Origin: Pseudohaliea sp964438205
GTDB taxonomy: Bacteria > Pseudomonadota > Gammaproteobacteria > Pseudomonadales > Halieaceae
Reading direction: 5' to 3'
Assembly: GCA_964438205.1 (NCBI GenBank)
Contig: CAYTJQ010000001.1
Location: 38,857 to 102,856 of the forward strand
Length of the DNA stretch: 64,000 bases
The notes under the pieces: generated by a model
What the model was told of the DNA's origin: nothing
Seen by the model: the letters and a program-made list of their open reading frames with translations, nothing else
Databases searched by the model: none
In this document: positions 49,575-59,425 of the stretch, piece by piece
How positions within the stretch are numbered: position 1 is the first letter of the stretch
Layout of the letters: each line of letters begins with the position of its first letter
Position numbers and translations under genes: made by a program

Positions 49575-49879
49575 GGCTCGCGCGGCGGGGACGACGTGCT
49601 GCCGCTCCCCTCCTCCACGAACTGGTAGAAGACCTCGCCGTCGCGCACCAGGTTCAACTCCTCCCGCGCGCGCTGCTCGACCACGGCCTTGCCCGACTGC
49701 AGGTCCAGCACTTCCCGGGCGAGGGTCTCGTTACGCGCCCGCAGGCGGGCGTTCTCCCGCTCGGCCTCCTGGACCTGGCGCTGCAGCCGCTGCCGCTCGG
49801 CGAGGCTGCCCTCGGCAAACCAGAGCCGGTACTGCAGCAGCAGGACGAGGCCGACGAGGACCAGCAGCAGCCAGCGCAA
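49571..49879 (-). CDS. ftsB: Cell division protein FtsB
   Basis: 102 residues: one N-terminal membrane segment (3-20), then a coiled coil of about 40 residues (LAERQRLQRQVQEAERENARL) and a short C-terminal part with AREELNLVRDGEVFYQF, as in FtsB. It links FtsQ and FtsL in the divisome. The start appears to be a TTG at 49879 with GAGGG upstream, ten bases after the eno stop. Confidence 0.92.
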   Translation of the reverse strand: MRWLLLVLVGLVLLLQYRLWFAEGSLAERQRLQRQVQEAERENARLRARNETLAREVLDLQSGKAVVEQRAREELNLVRDGEVFYQFVEEGSGSTSSPPREP

Positions 49880-49889
49880 GGGCGCGCCC

Positions 49890-51176
49890 TCAGCGCGTCA
49901 GTTCCAGCCGGCCGCGGTAGGGCGCGTCGCTGCCGACCTCCGCCTCGATGCGCAACAGCCGGTTGTACTTGGCGACGCGGTCCGAGCGGCAGAGAGAGCC
50001 GGTCTTGATCTGGCCGGCACCGGTGGCGACTGCCAGGTCGGCGATGGTGGTGTCCTCGGTCTCGCCGGAACGGTGCGAGATCACCGCCGTGTAGCCAGCA
50101 GAGCGGGCCAGGTTGATCGCGTCGAGGGTCTCGCTGAGGCTGCCGATCTGGTTGAACTTGATCAGGATGGAGTTGCCCACGCCGCGCTCGATGCCCTGCT
50201 GGAGAATCTTCGTGTTAGTCACGAAGAGATCGTCACCGACGAGCTGGACGCGGTCGCCGAGGCGCTCCGTCAGCAGCTTCCAGCCGTCCCAGTCGCCCTC
50301 GTCGAGGCCGTCCTCGATGGACAGGATCGGATGCGCATCCACCAGCCCGGCCAGGTAGTCGACGAAGCCCGCGCTGTCGTAGTCCCTGCCCTCGCCGGCG
50401 AGCACGTAGCGGCCGCCCTTGTAGAACTCGGAGGCGGCGCAGTCGAGGGCGAGCGTGATGTCCCTGTCGAGGCCGTAGCCGGCGTTGGCGACGGCCTCGG
50501 CGATGACCTCCAGGGCCGCGGCGTTGGACGGCAGGCTGGGCGCGAAGCCGCCCTCGTCGCCCACGGCGGTGGCGAGGCCGCGGCCGGCGAGCACTTTCTT
50601 CAGGTGGTGGAAGACTTCGGCGCCGATGCGCAGCGCCTCGGCGAAGGTCGTGGCCGAGACCGGCTGGATCATGAACTCCTGGATGTCGACGTTGTTGTCC
50701 GCGTGCTCGCCGCCATTGAGGATGTTCATCATCGGCACGGGCATGGACAGCGCCGGCCCGCCGGCGAGCTCGTTGATGTGGCGGTACAGGGGCAGGCCCC
50801 GGGACTGGGCGGCCGCCCTGGCGGCGGCCAGGGACACGGCGAGGACGGCGTTGGCGCCGAAGCGCGCCTTGTTCTCCGTGCCGTCGGCGGCAATCATTTT
50901 CTCGTCGAGGGCGCGCTGGGCACTGGCGTCACAGCCCATGAGCAACTCGCGGATCGGGCCGTTCACGTTGGCCACCGCCTGGCAGACGCCCTTGCCGAGG
51001 TAGCGGCTGCTGTCACCATCGCGGAGTTCGAGCGCCTCGCGGGAGCCCGTGGACGCCCCCGAGGGCGCGCAGGCCGCGCCGAGGCAGCCGTCCTCGAGGA
51101 GCACCTCGGCGAGGACCGTGGGGTTGCCGCGGGAATCGAGGACCTCGAAAGCGCGAACGCCGTTGATCATGCTCAT
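49890..51176 (-). CDS. eno: Enolase
   Basis: A 428-residue glycolytic enzyme converting 2-phosphoglycerate to phosphoenolpyruvate. It opens INGVRAFEVLDSRGNPTV and has GASTGSREALELRD, the GGEHADNNVDIQEFM stretch, a SIEDGLDEGDW metal site, QLVGDDLFVTN and SHRSGETEDT. The ATG at 51176 has AAGGAG seven bases upstream; a second ATG two codons on is an alternative. It lies 57 bases after kdsA. Confidence 0.97.
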   Translation of the reverse strand: MSMINGVRAFEVLDSRGNPTVLAEVLLEDGCLGAACAPSGASTGSREALELRDGDSSRYLGKGVCQAVANVNGPIRELLMGCDASAQRALDEKMIAADGTENKARFGANAVLAVSLAAARAAAQSRGLPLYRHINELAGGPALSMPVPMMNILNGGEHADNNVDIQEFMIQPVSATTFAEALRIGAEVFHHLKKVLAGRGLATAVGDEGGFAPSLPSNAAALEVIAEAVANAGYGLDRDITLALDCAASEFYKGGRYVLAGEGRDYDSAGFVDYLAGLVDAHPILSIEDGLDEGDWDGWKLLTERLGDRVQLVGDDLFVTNTKILQQGIERGVGNSILIKFNQIGSLSETLDAINLARSAGYTAVISHRSGETEDTTIADLAVATGAGQIKTGSLCRSDRVAKYNRLLRIEAEVGSDAPYRGRLELTR

Positions 51177-51233
51177 GGAAACTCCTTGCCGGCACCTTGT
51201 TGCGCAGGGATCCGCGACCGGCTGTGTTGAAGG

Positions 51234-52085
51234 TTAGTCGATGGCCAGCGGCGGCAGGCCCTTGACGACATCGTCCACGGCCCTGGCCTGGGCCAGGAAC
51301 GGCTCGAGCTGGTCCAGGGGCAGCGCACTCGGCCCGTCGCAGAGCGCCTTCGCCGGCTCCGGGTGCGCCTCGAGGAACAGCGCCGCAAGGCCGACCGCAA
51401 GGCCTGCCCGGGCCAGTTCACCGACCTGGGCCCGGCGGCCGCCGGACGCCGCACCGAGCGGGTGCCGGCACTGCAGGGCGTGGGTCACGTCGAAGACCAG
51501 GGGCACGCCGTCGCAGGCGTCGCGCATCACGCGGAAGCCGAGCATGTCGACCACCAGATTATCGTAGCCGAAATTCGTGCCGCGCTCGCAGATCATGAGC
51601 CGGTCGTTGCCGCACTCGCGGAATTTCTCGACCACGTTCTTCATCTGCGTGGGCGAGAGGAACTGGGGCTTCTTGATATTGATGGCCGCGCCGGTCTGCG
51701 CCATGGCCGCCACGAGGTCCGTCTGCCGCGCGAGGAAGGCCGGCAGCTGGATGATGTCGCAGACCTCGGCAGCGGGGGCGGCCTGCAGCGGCTCGTGCAC
51801 ATCGGTGATCACCGGCAGGCCGTACGCGTCCTTCACCGCGGCGAGGATCGCGAGGCCGTCCTCGAGACCCGGGCCGCGGTAGGAGTGGATCGACGAGCGG
51901 TTGGCCTTGTCGAAGGAGGCCTTGAACACCAGCGGGATGCCCAGGCGCTCGCAGACGTCCCGGTAGACACCGGCGACCTCGAGGGCGAAGTCCCGGCTCT
52001 CCAGGACATTGACGCCGCCGAAGAGCACGAAGGGCTCCCGGTTGCCGATGCGCAGGTCCCCTACCGTGACGACCCGATCCGTCAT
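51234..52085 (-). CDS. kdsA: 3-deoxy-8-phosphooctulonate synthase
   Basis: A 283-residue KDO-8-phosphate synthase for lipopolysaccharide core synthesis. Typical segments are FGGVNVLESRDFALEVA, FKASFDKANRSSIHSYRGPG, DVHEPLQA, the NIKKPQFLSPTQMKN lysines, ICERGTNFGYDNLVVDML and FDVTHALQ. It confirms a Gram-negative host. The ATG follows GGGAGG by five bases and lies 24 bases after pyrG. Confidence 0.97.
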   Translation of the reverse strand: MTDRVVTVGDLRIGNREPFVLFGGVNVLESRDFALEVAGVYRDVCERLGIPLVFKASFDKANRSSIHSYRGPGLEDGLAILAAVKDAYGLPVITDVHEPLQAAPAAEVCDIIQLPAFLARQTDLVAAMAQTGAAINIKKPQFLSPTQMKNVVEKFRECGNDRLMICERGTNFGYDNLVVDMLGFRVMRDACDGVPLVFDVTHALQCRHPLGAASGGRRAQVGELARAGLAVGLAALFLEAHPEPAKALCDGPSALPLDQLEPFLAQARAVDDVVKGLPPLAID

Positions 52086-52109
52086 GCTTGCCTCCCCGGG
52101 GGCCGGTGC

Positions 52110-53744
52110 CTAGCCACGCGCGGCGGCGTGCGCACAGGCGGCCTCGATGTAGCTGGTGAAGAGCGGGTGCCCGCCGCGGGGTCGCGAGGTGAACTCCGGG
52201 TGGAACTGGCAGGCGATGAACCAGGGGTGGTCGGGCAGCTCGACCATTTCCACGAGGTTGTTGTCCGCGGACCAGCCGGCGACGCGCATGCCCGCGTCCT
52301 GCAGCTGCTGCACGTAGTTGTTGTTCACCTCGTAACGGTGCCGGTGCCGCTCGTGGATCGTGTCCACACCGTAGATCTCGCGGACCTTGCTGCCGGGCGC
52401 GAGGTGGCAGGGCTGGGCGCCGAGGCGCATGGTACCGCCGAGGTCCGAGCTCTCGTCGCGCTGCTCCGTGCTGCCATCGGCGTTCTGCCACTCGGTAATG
52501 AGGGCGATCACCGGGTGCGCCGCGTGCGGCTGCATCTCCGTGGAGTGAGCGCCCTCGAGACCGCAGACGTCGCGCGCGTACTCGATCAGCGCGACATGCA
52601 TGCCGAGACAGATGCCGAGGAAGGGAATGCGGTTCTCGCGGGCATAGCGCACGGCGGCGATCTTGCCCTCCACACCGCGGTCGCCGAAGCCGCCGGGAAC
52701 GAGAATCGCGTCCGCGGTAGCGAGGACATCCGGGCCGTCACGCTCGATGTCCTCGGCCTCCACGTAGTCCACCTCCACGTCGGCGAGGGCCTGCAGCCCG
52801 GCATGCACGAGCGCCTCGTTCAGCGACTTGTAGGCGTCGGGCAGCTCCATGTACTTGCCGACCATGGCGACGCGGACGCGCCGGCTCTTCTCGGAGAACT
52901 CCCGGCGCAGCACTTCGTCCCACTCGGAGAGGTCCGCGGGCGGACAGTCGAGCTGGAAGCGCTCGGTAATGAAGTCGTCGAGGCCCTTGGCGTGCAGGGC
53001 GCCGGGGATGCGGTAGATCGAGTCGGCATCCATGACCGGGATGACCGCCCGCTCCTCCACGTTGGTGAACAGGGAGATCTTCTTGCAGGCCGACTCATCG
53101 ATGGGCACGGTACTGCGGCAGAGCAGGATATCGGGCTGCAGGCCGATGGAGCGCAGCTCCTTCACGGAGTGCTGCGTGGGCTTGGTCTTGATCTCGCCCG
53201 CGGTGGCAATGTAGGGGACCAGGGTGAGGTGCATGAGCAGCGCGCGGGAGGAGCCGAGCTCCACCTTCAGCTGCCGTGCCGCCTCGAGGAAGGGCAGGCC
53301 CTCGATGTCACCGACGGTACCGCCGATCTCCACCACGGCGACATCCGCATCGCCGGCACCCTTCAGGATGCGCCGCTTGATCTCGTCGGTGATGTGCGGG
53401 ATCACCTGTACCGTGCCGCCGAGGTAGTCGCCGCGGCGCTCCTTGGCGAGCACCGCGTTGTACACGCGGCCGGTGGTGAAGTTGTTGCTGCGGCGCATGG
53501 TGGTGTGCGTGAAGCGCTCGTAATGCCCCAGGTCCAGGTCGGTCTCGGCGCCGTCCTCGGTGACGAAGACCTCGCCGTGCTGGAAGGGGCTCATGGTGCC
53601 CGGGTCGATGTTGATGTAGGGGTCGAGCTTGAGGAGCGTGACCTTGAGCCCGCGGGCCTCGAGCACCGCTGCGAGGGAAGCGGCGGCAATGCCCTTGCCC
53701 AGGGAGGAGACCACACCACCAGTCACGAAGACGAAACGCGTCAT
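52110..53744 (-). CDS. pyrG: CTP synthase
   Basis: A 544-residue amidotransferase turning UTP into CTP. The synthase domain opens RFVFVTGGVVSSLGKGIAAAS (P loop) and has the YINIDPGTMSPFQHGEVFV segment. The glutaminase domain contains PGGFGDRG, the GICLGMH nucleophile cysteine and the terminal CQFHPEFTSRP histidine-glutamate. It heads the pyrG-kdsA-eno run. The 204 bases upstream contain the accA-tilS terminator and presumably its promoter. Confidence 0.98.
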   Translation of the reverse strand: MTRFVFVTGGVVSSLGKGIAAASLAAVLEARGLKVTLLKLDPYINIDPGTMSPFQHGEVFVTEDGAETDLDLGHYERFTHTTMRRSNNFTTGRVYNAVLAKERRGDYLGGTVQVIPHITDEIKRRILKGAGDADVAVVEIGGTVGDIEGLPFLEAARQLKVELGSSRALLMHLTLVPYIATAGEIKTKPTQHSVKELRSIGLQPDILLCRSTVPIDESACKKISLFTNVEERAVIPVMDADSIYRIPGALHAKGLDDFITERFQLDCPPADLSEWDEVLRREFSEKSRRVRVAMVGKYMELPDAYKSLNEALVHAGLQALADVEVDYVEAEDIERDGPDVLATADAILVPGGFGDRGVEGKIAAVRYARENRIPFLGICLGMHVALIEYARDVCGLEGAHSTEMQPHAAHPVIALITEWQNADGSTEQRDESSDLGGTMRLGAQPCHLAPGSKVREIYGVDTIHERHRHRYEVNNNYVQQLQDAGMRVAGWSADNNLVEMVELPDHPWFIACQFHPEFTSRPRGGHPLFTSYIEAACAHAAARG

Positions 53745-53881
53745 GCCAAGCCCTTAATACGCCGTTGTCAGGGGGCCACAACACCGCAACGGGCCGGCGT
53801 GCCTGACGCCACGCTCACCGCGCAAGTCCTGCGAAAAAGATGGCTCTAAAGGCTACCAGAAAGGCCGGGGGCGCTCAATTG

Positions 53882-53912
53882 AAAAGCGCCGCCGGCAGCC
53901 CGCCGGCGGCGC
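53882..53912 (-). terminator. Rho-independent terminator after tilS
   Basis: On the minus strand an 11-bp perfect stem, GCGCCGCCGGC with GCCGGCGGCGC around a five-base loop, is followed by four T. It lies 37 bases past the tilS stop and before pyrG, so it ends the accA-tilS transcript. Confidence 0.8.
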
Positions 53913-53948
53913 GGACCGGGCCCTGGCGGGGCCGCTGCCGGGGCGGGC

Positions 53949-55235
53949 TCACCGGTCCCGGCGCGGGACGGTGGAGCGGTCCCAGGACAGCACCCAGGGG
54001 CTGCCCTCGGCCCGCCAGCGCTCTCCCGCCGCCAGCACGCGGCCCTCGCAGTCCAGCAACAGGGGCAGCCGGTCCCGCCACCAGGGTGGCACGGCGGCGG
54101 CCTGGAGGAGAATCTTCAGCCGCCGCCGCTGCGACTCCCCGGCCAGCTGCAGGCGCTCCCCGCCGCGGCGGAAGGCCAGCAGCGGCGGTGCGACGTCTCC
54201 GGGCCCGGCGACACGCAGCTCGCCCACGCCGGGCACCGCCAGGGGCTCCCCGGGCGGCAGCGGCCGCGGCGCCGGCGCGATGAACGGCGCCGGCCGGGGC
54301 AGCAGCCAGGCCGCGGCGCCGAAGCGGCCGAGGCACCAGCCGGGGCCGGCCAGCCGCGGGCCCGCATCGGCCGCCGCCCCGGCGAGCTGGCGCAGGAACT
54401 CCTCCAGCGGCGCCCGCGGCCCCGGTTCGCAGCCCGCGGCGAGGAGCCAGGCGCGGAGCCGCGCCACCCCGGCGAGCCCGGCAAGCTCCGCGACCGCCAC
54501 GCCCGGGTCGCCGAAGGCGTTGTGCCAGGTCGCGGGCGCCTCGCGGGCCGGCTGCGCCAGGTTGGCGGCGCTGCGGGTCACGGTCGCGCGGTAGCCCGGC
54601 CAGCGCGCCGACACCGCCGGCAGCACGACCCGACGCAGGTAGTTGCGGTCCGGGCCCGGGTCGTCATTGGAAGGGTCGTCGATCCAGCCTTCGCCGCTGG
54701 CGGCGACATAGTCGAGGAGCGCGCTGCGGGGCAGCGCGAGGAAGGGCCGGCAGAGCAGGCCCGGACCGAGGGGCCGCTCTGCCGGCATACCGGCGAGGCC
54801 GCGCTCCCCCGTGCCCCGGAGCAGGCGCAGAAAAACCGTCTCCGCCTGGTCGTCCTGGTGGTGGGCGAGGAACAGGCAGCCGCCCTCCCCCAGCGCGGCC
54901 TCGAAGGCGGCGTAGCGCGCCGCGCGGGCGGCCGCCTCCGGGCCGCTGTCGCCGGGCTCGACCACGACGCGCACGGTCTCGAGCGGAACGCCCAGCCGCC
55001 CGCACAGGGCGGCGCAATGGGCGGCCCAGCGGCCGGCGTCGGGATGGAGGCCGTGATGAACATGCACGGCCCGTAGCGGCGGTGCGGCGGGGTCCTGCGC
55101 CCGCCGGGCAGCGAGGGCCAGGAGCAGTGCGGTGGAATCGAGGCCGCCGGAGAAACCGACCAGCCAGCGCCGGTCCTCACGGCCGTCGAGCGCGGCGGCG
55201 AGGGCCTCGGTGACGGGGCAGTTCAGGTCCGGCAC
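53949..55235 (-). CDS. tilS: tRNA(Ile)-lysidine synthase
   Basis: A 428-residue ATP-dependent enzyme that modifies C34 of tRNA-Ile(CAU) to lysidine, letting it read AUA. The PP-loop VGFSGGLDSTALL, then HVHHGLHPDA and LAHHQDDQAETVFLRLLRG are diagnostic, with the substrate-binding PFLALPRSALLDYV later. The GTG start lies 19 bases after accA; its ribosome-binding site is weak, suggesting dependence on accA translation. Confidence 0.95.
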   Translation of the reverse strand: MPDLNCPVTEALAAALDGREDRRWLVGFSGGLDSTALLLALAARRAQDPAAPPLRAVHVHHGLHPDAGRWAAHCAALCGRLGVPLETVRVVVEPGDSGPEAAARAARYAAFEAALGEGGCLFLAHHQDDQAETVFLRLLRGTGERGLAGMPAERPLGPGLLCRPFLALPRSALLDYVAASGEGWIDDPSNDDPGPDRNYLRRVVLPAVSARWPGYRATVTRSAANLAQPAREAPATWHNAFGDPGVAVAELAGLAGVARLRAWLLAAGCEPGPRAPLEEFLRQLAGAAADAGPRLAGPGWCLGRFGAAAWLLPRPAPFIAPAPRPLPPGEPLAVPGVGELRVAGPGDVAPPLLAFRRGGERLQLAGESQRRRLKILLQAAAVPPWWRDRLPLLLDCEGRVLAAGERWRAEGSPWVLSWDRSTVPRRDR

Positions 55236-55254
55236 GACACAGCCGGCGGGAAAG

Positions 55255-56202
55255 TCAGTTCCCGTAGGACATCAGGCGCGCGTAGCGGGCCTCGAGCATG
55301 TCCTCGACGGGGGTCTCGCGCAGGCGCGTGACCTGCTCGACCAGGTGCCCGCGGATACGCTCGGCCATGAGCTCCACGTTGCGGTGGGCACCGCCCAGGG
55401 GCTCCTCGATGGTGGCGTCGACGATGCCCAGCTCCTCGAGGACGCCGGAGGTGACGCCCATGGCCTGGGCCGCGTCCGGGGCGTTGTCCGTGCTCTTCCA
55501 GATGATGTTCGCGCAGCCCTCCGGGGAGATCACGAAGTAGGTCGAGTACTGCAGCATGGCCAGGTGGTCGCCCACGCCGATGCCGAGCGCGCCGCCGGAG
55601 CTGCCCTCGCCGATGACCACGCAGACCACGGGCGTGCGCAGCCGCGACATGACCGCGAGGTTGGTGGCGATGGACTCGCTGATGCCGCGCTCTTCCGAGT
55701 CGATGCCGGGGTAGGCCCCAGGGGTGTCGATGAGGGTGATCACCGGCAGCTCGAAGCGCTCGGCGAGCTCCATGAGGCGCAGCGCCTTGCGGTAGCCCTC
55801 GGGCTTGGGCATGCCGAAGTTGCGGTAGACCTTGTCCTTCACCGCCCGGCCCTTCTCCTGGCCGATGACCATCACCGGCACCCCGTTCAGCCGCGCGGTA
55901 CCGCCGACGATGGCCTTGTCGTCGCCGAAGCGCCGGTCGCCGTGCAGCTCGTCGAAGTCCGTGAAGATGCGCGGGATATAGTCGAGGCTGTAGGGGCGCA
56001 GCGGGTGCCGGGCCACCTTGACGATGTCCCAGGGCGAGAGGTTGGCGAAGATCTTCTCGGTGAGCTTGGTGCTCTTCTTGCGCAGCGTCTCGATCTCTTC
56101 ATCGATGCCCAGCTCCGCACCGCTGCCCACCTGCTCGAGCTCCTGGATTTTCACCTCGAGCTCGGCAATCGGTTGTTCGAAATCCAGGTAGTTGGGGTTC
56201 AT
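55255..56202 (-). CDS. accA: Acetyl-CoA carboxylase carboxyltransferase subunit alpha
   Basis: A 315-residue subunit that, with AccD, transfers carboxyl from biotin to acetyl-CoA in fatty-acid synthesis. It opens NYLDFEQPIAELEVKIQEL and has HGDRRFGDDKAIVGG, FGMPKPEGYRKALRLM, DTPGAYPGIDSEERG and GEGSSGGALGIGVGD. The ATG follows GGAAGGG by five bases. It lies 85 bases after oadB with a likely terminator between. Confidence 0.97.
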   Translation of the reverse strand: MNPNYLDFEQPIAELEVKIQELEQVGSGAELGIDEEIETLRKKSTKLTEKIFANLSPWDIVKVARHPLRPYSLDYIPRIFTDFDELHGDRRFGDDKAIVGGTARLNGVPVMVIGQEKGRAVKDKVYRNFGMPKPEGYRKALRLMELAERFELPVITLIDTPGAYPGIDSEERGISESIATNLAVMSRLRTPVVCVVIGEGSSGGALGIGVGDHLAMLQYSTYFVISPEGCANIIWKSTDNAPDAAQAMGVTSGVLEELGIVDATIEEPLGGAHRNVELMAERIRGHLVEQVTRLRETPVEDMLEARYARLMSYGN

Positions 56203-56244
56203 GGCGACCCTTCCAGCGGCACGTGGGCAAGGGCGCGAGTGTAC

Positions 56245-56276
56245 AAAAATCCCGGGCGGGCTACCACGACCCCGGG
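56245..56276 (-). terminator. Probable terminator after the oad operon
   Basis: On the minus strand two CCCGGG arms pair over a 14-base loop and are followed by one A and five T. The stem is only six pairs but all G-C. It lies 11 bases past the oadB stop. Confidence 0.55.
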
Positions 56277-56287
56277 GGGAGGCAAGC

Positions 56288-57589
56288 TCAGCCGAGGAGC
56301 GTGATCATGATCCCGGCCGCCACGGCCGAGCCGATGACCCCGGCGACATTGGGCCCCATGGCGTGCATGAGCAGGAAGTTGTGCGGGTTGGCCTCCAGGC
56401 CCACGCGGTTGCAGACGCGGGCGGCCATGGGCACGGCGGAGACCCCGGCGGCGCCGATGAGCGGGTTGATGGGGGTCTTCGACAGCCGGTTCATGAGCTT
56501 GGCGATCAGCACCCCGGCGGCGGTGCCGATGGCGAAGGCGACCACGCCGAGGGCGAGGATGCCGAGGGTCTCCAGATCCAGGAATTTGTCGGCGACCAGC
56601 TTCGAACCGACCGAGAGACCGAGGAAGATCGTGGTGATGTTGATCAGCGCATTCTGCGCCGCCGCCGACAGGCGCTCCACCACCCCGCACTCGCGCATGA
56701 GGTTACCGAAGCAGAACATGCCGAGGAGCGGCGCGGCGCCGGGAAGCAGCAGCGCCACGAGCACCAGCAGCAACAGCGGGAAGAGGATCTTCTCGAGCCG
56801 GCCCACGGGGCGCAGCTGCACCATCTCGATCTCGCGCTCGGCCGGGGTGGTCAGCGCGCGCATGATCGGCGGCTGGATCAGGGGCACCAGCGCCATGTAG
56901 GAATAGGCCGCGACGGCGATCGCGCCGAGCAGGTCCGGGGCGAGGATGCTCGACACGTAGATGGCCGTGGGCCCATCGGCGCCACCGATGATGCCGATGG
57001 CCGCCGCATCCTGCAGCGTGAAGTCGAACACGCCGGCGGCGGACAGGGCGACCGCGCCCAGCAGCGTGGCGAAGATACCGAACTGCGCCGCGGCACCGAG
57101 GAGCAGCGTGCGCGGGTTGGCGAGCAGCGGCCCGAAGTCGGTCATCGCCCCCACACCCATGAAGATCACCAGCGGCCCGGCACCGCTGGCGATGGTGACC
57201 CGGTAGAACTGGTAGAGCACGCCGTGGCTGTAGCCCGCGTCCTGCGCCAGTCCCTGCAGGCTGGCCTGCAGCGCGGTGCCGGCGCCGTCGAAGGCGGCGG
57301 AGACGGCCTTGAACGACGCATCAGCCGGCAGCCCGAGCTGCCCGGCGATCATCGCATGCAGACCCGCATCACCGCCCTGGAGTGCACTGTCGAAAGCGGA
57401 CCAGGCGAGGTCGGCACCGGGGATGTTGGCGAGGATGCCGCCAAAGCCGATGGGCACGAGCAGCAGCGGCTCGAATTCCTTGCGGATAGCGAGGTACAGG
57501 AGCAGGAGGCCCACGCCGATCATGATCGCGGCGCCGGCATCCAGGCGGGCGAGCCCGGAGGCCGCCCAGAGGGCCGCCAGATCTTCCAC
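56288..57589 (-). CDS. oadB: Na+-translocating oxaloacetate decarboxylase beta subunit
   Basis: A 433-residue inner-membrane subunit coupling decarboxylation of carboxybiotin to Na+ export. About ten membrane segments are seen. GGADGPTAIY and the C-terminal region around NPLIGAAGVSAVPMAARVCN belong to the ion path. The GTG start lies three bases after oadA. The gene order G-A-B is typical. Confidence 0.94.
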   Translation of the reverse strand: MEDLAALWAASGLARLDAGAAIMIGVGLLLLYLAIRKEFEPLLLVPIGFGGILANIPGADLAWSAFDSALQGGDAGLHAMIAGQLGLPADASFKAVSAAFDGAGTALQASLQGLAQDAGYSHGVLYQFYRVTIASGAGPLVIFMGVGAMTDFGPLLANPRTLLLGAAAQFGIFATLLGAVALSAAGVFDFTLQDAAAIGIIGGADGPTAIYVSSILAPDLLGAIAVAAYSYMALVPLIQPPIMRALTTPAEREIEMVQLRPVGRLEKILFPLLLLVLVALLLPGAAPLLGMFCFGNLMRECGVVERLSAAAQNALINITTIFLGLSVGSKLVADKFLDLETLGILALGVVAFAIGTAAGVLIAKLMNRLSKTPINPLIGAAGVSAVPMAARVCNRVGLEANPHNFLLMHAMGPNVAGVIGSAVAAGIMITLLG

Positions 57590-57592
57590 CGG

Positions 57593-59425
57593 TCAGCCCA
57601 GGACCAGGAGCGTATCGCCGACGTGCACCGCGTCGCCGGCGGCGACGGCCACGGAAACGACGGTGCCGTCGCGGGGCGCGCGCACCTCCGTCTCCATCTT
57701 CATCGCCTCGAGGGTCAGCACCACGTCCCCGGCGCTGACCGCATCGCCGGCCGCCACCGCGACGCGGACAATGTTGCCGGCCAGCGGCGCCGGCAGCGGA
57801 TCGCCGCTGTCGGCTGCAGGGGCGGCGGCAGGCGCGGACGCCGGCGCCGCCGCGGGCGCCTGGGCAACCGATTCCACCGCGCCGCCCTCGCTCACTTCCA
57901 CCACGTAGGGCTGCCCGTCCACCTTGACCGTGTACACGGCCGGGCCGCCGGGCACCACGGCCGGCGCAGCCGGTGCAGCCACCGGCGCCGGGGCTTTGGC
58001 AGCGGCTTCGCCAGCGGCCTCTGCATCCGGGTGCGGCTCGAAGGCGTCCGCGTTGCCCCGGTTGGCGAGAAAACGCAGGCCCACCTGCGGAAAGAGGGCG
58101 TAGGTGAGCACGTCATCGGTGCGGCGCTCGCCGTCTTCGAGACCGATGCCCTGCTCTTCCGCCAGCTTCCCGAGCTCCTCGGCCAGCGTGTCCATCTCGG
58201 GCTCGAGGAGATCCGCCGGGCGGCAGGTGATCGGCGCATCGCCCTCGAGCACCCGCGCCTGCAGCTCGGCGTTCACCGGCGCCGGGGTGGCGCCGTACTC
58301 GCCCTTGAGCACACCAGCGGTCTCCCGGGAAATGGACTTGTAGCGCTCCCCGGTGAGCACGTTGAGCACCGCCTGGGTGCCGACGATCTGCGACGTCGGC
58401 GTCACCAGCGGGATATAGCCGAGATCCTCGCGCACCTGCGGGATCTCCGCGAGCACCTCGTCCATGCGATCGGCCGCACCCTGCTCCCGCAGCTGGTTCT
58501 CCATGTTCGTGAGCATGCCGCCGGGCACCTGGGCGACCAGGATGCGCGAGTCGACACCGCGCAGGGAGCCCTCGAACTTCGCGTACTTCTTGCGCACGGT
58601 GCGGAAGTAGGCGGCGATGTCCGCCAGCTTGTCGAGGTCCAGCCCCGTGTCCCGCTCCGTGCCCTGGAGGATCGCCACCACGGACTCCGTCGGCGAGTGG
58701 CCGTAGGTCATGGACATGGAGGAGATCGCGGTATCGATGTTGTCGATGCCCGCCTCCACGCACTTGAGCGCGGTCGCCGTCGACAGCCCGGTGGTGGCGT
58801 GGCACTGCATGTGGATCGGGATGGCGCAGCTTTCCTTGAGGCGGCGCACCAGCTCGTGGCCGGTGTACGGGCGCAGCAGCCCGGCCATGTCCTTGATCGC
58901 GATGGAATCGGCACCGGCGTCCTCGATGCGCCGGGCCAGGTCGAGCCAGGTGTCGAGGGTATGCACGGGGCTCAGCGTGTAGGACAGGGTGCCCTGGGCG
59001 TGCTTGCCCACGGCCTTCACCGCCTTCAGGGCCGTTTCGAGGTTGCGGAAATCGTTCATGGCGTCGAAGACGCGGAACACGTCGACGCCGTTGCTGGCGG
59101 CGCGCTCCACGAAACGCTCGACGACGTCGTCGGCGTAGTGACGGTAGCCGAGGATATTCTGGCCGCGCAGCAGCATCTGCTGCTGCGTCTTCGGCATGGC
59201 GGCTTTCAATTCCCGGATACGCTCCCACGGGTCCTCGCCCAGGTAGCGGATGCAGGCATCGAAGGTCGCCCCGCCCCAGGATTCCAGCGACCAGAAGCCG
59301 ATATCGTCGAGGGCAGCCGCGATCGGCAGCATATCGTCGAGGCGCAGCCGCGTCGCGAAAAGGGATTGATGTGCATCGCGGAGGACGACGTCGGTAATGC
59401 CGAGCGGGCGCTGGCTGGCTTCCAT
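57593..59425 (-). CDS. oadA: Oxaloacetate decarboxylase alpha subunit (biotin carrier)
   Basis: 610 residues. The N-terminal carboxyltransferase domain has VLRDAHQSLFATR, GGATFDACIRYL, the HMQCHATTGLSTATALKC region and metal-binding residues. The conserved PYC/OAD middle domain is followed by an Ala/Pro linker from about residue 465 and a biotinyl domain with LEAMKMETEV. It transfers the carboxyl of oxaloacetate to biotin, and OadB then decarboxylates it. The ATG at 59425 shares one base with the oadG stop. Upstream in-frame codons run into unrelated sequence. Confidence 0.95.
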   Translation of the reverse strand: MEASQRPLGITDVVLRDAHQSLFATRLRLDDMLPIAAALDDIGFWSLESWGGATFDACIRYLGEDPWERIRELKAAMPKTQQQMLLRGQNILGYRHYADDVVERFVERAASNGVDVFRVFDAMNDFRNLETALKAVKAVGKHAQGTLSYTLSPVHTLDTWLDLARRIEDAGADSIAIKDMAGLLRPYTGHELVRRLKESCAIPIHMQCHATTGLSTATALKCVEAGIDNIDTAISSMSMTYGHSPTESVVAILQGTERDTGLDLDKLADIAAYFRTVRKKYAKFEGSLRGVDSRILVAQVPGGMLTNMENQLREQGAADRMDEVLAEIPQVREDLGYIPLVTPTSQIVGTQAVLNVLTGERYKSISRETAGVLKGEYGATPAPVNAELQARVLEGDAPITCRPADLLEPEMDTLAEELGKLAEEQGIGLEDGERRTDDVLTYALFPQVGLRFLANRGNADAFEPHPDAEAAGEAAAKAPAPVAAPAAPAVVPGGPAVYTVKVDGQPYVVEVSEGGAVESVAQAPAAAPASAPAAAPAADSGDPLPAPLAGNIVRVAVAAGDAVSAGDVVLTLEAMKMETEVRAPRDGTVVSVAVAAGDAVHVGDTLLVLG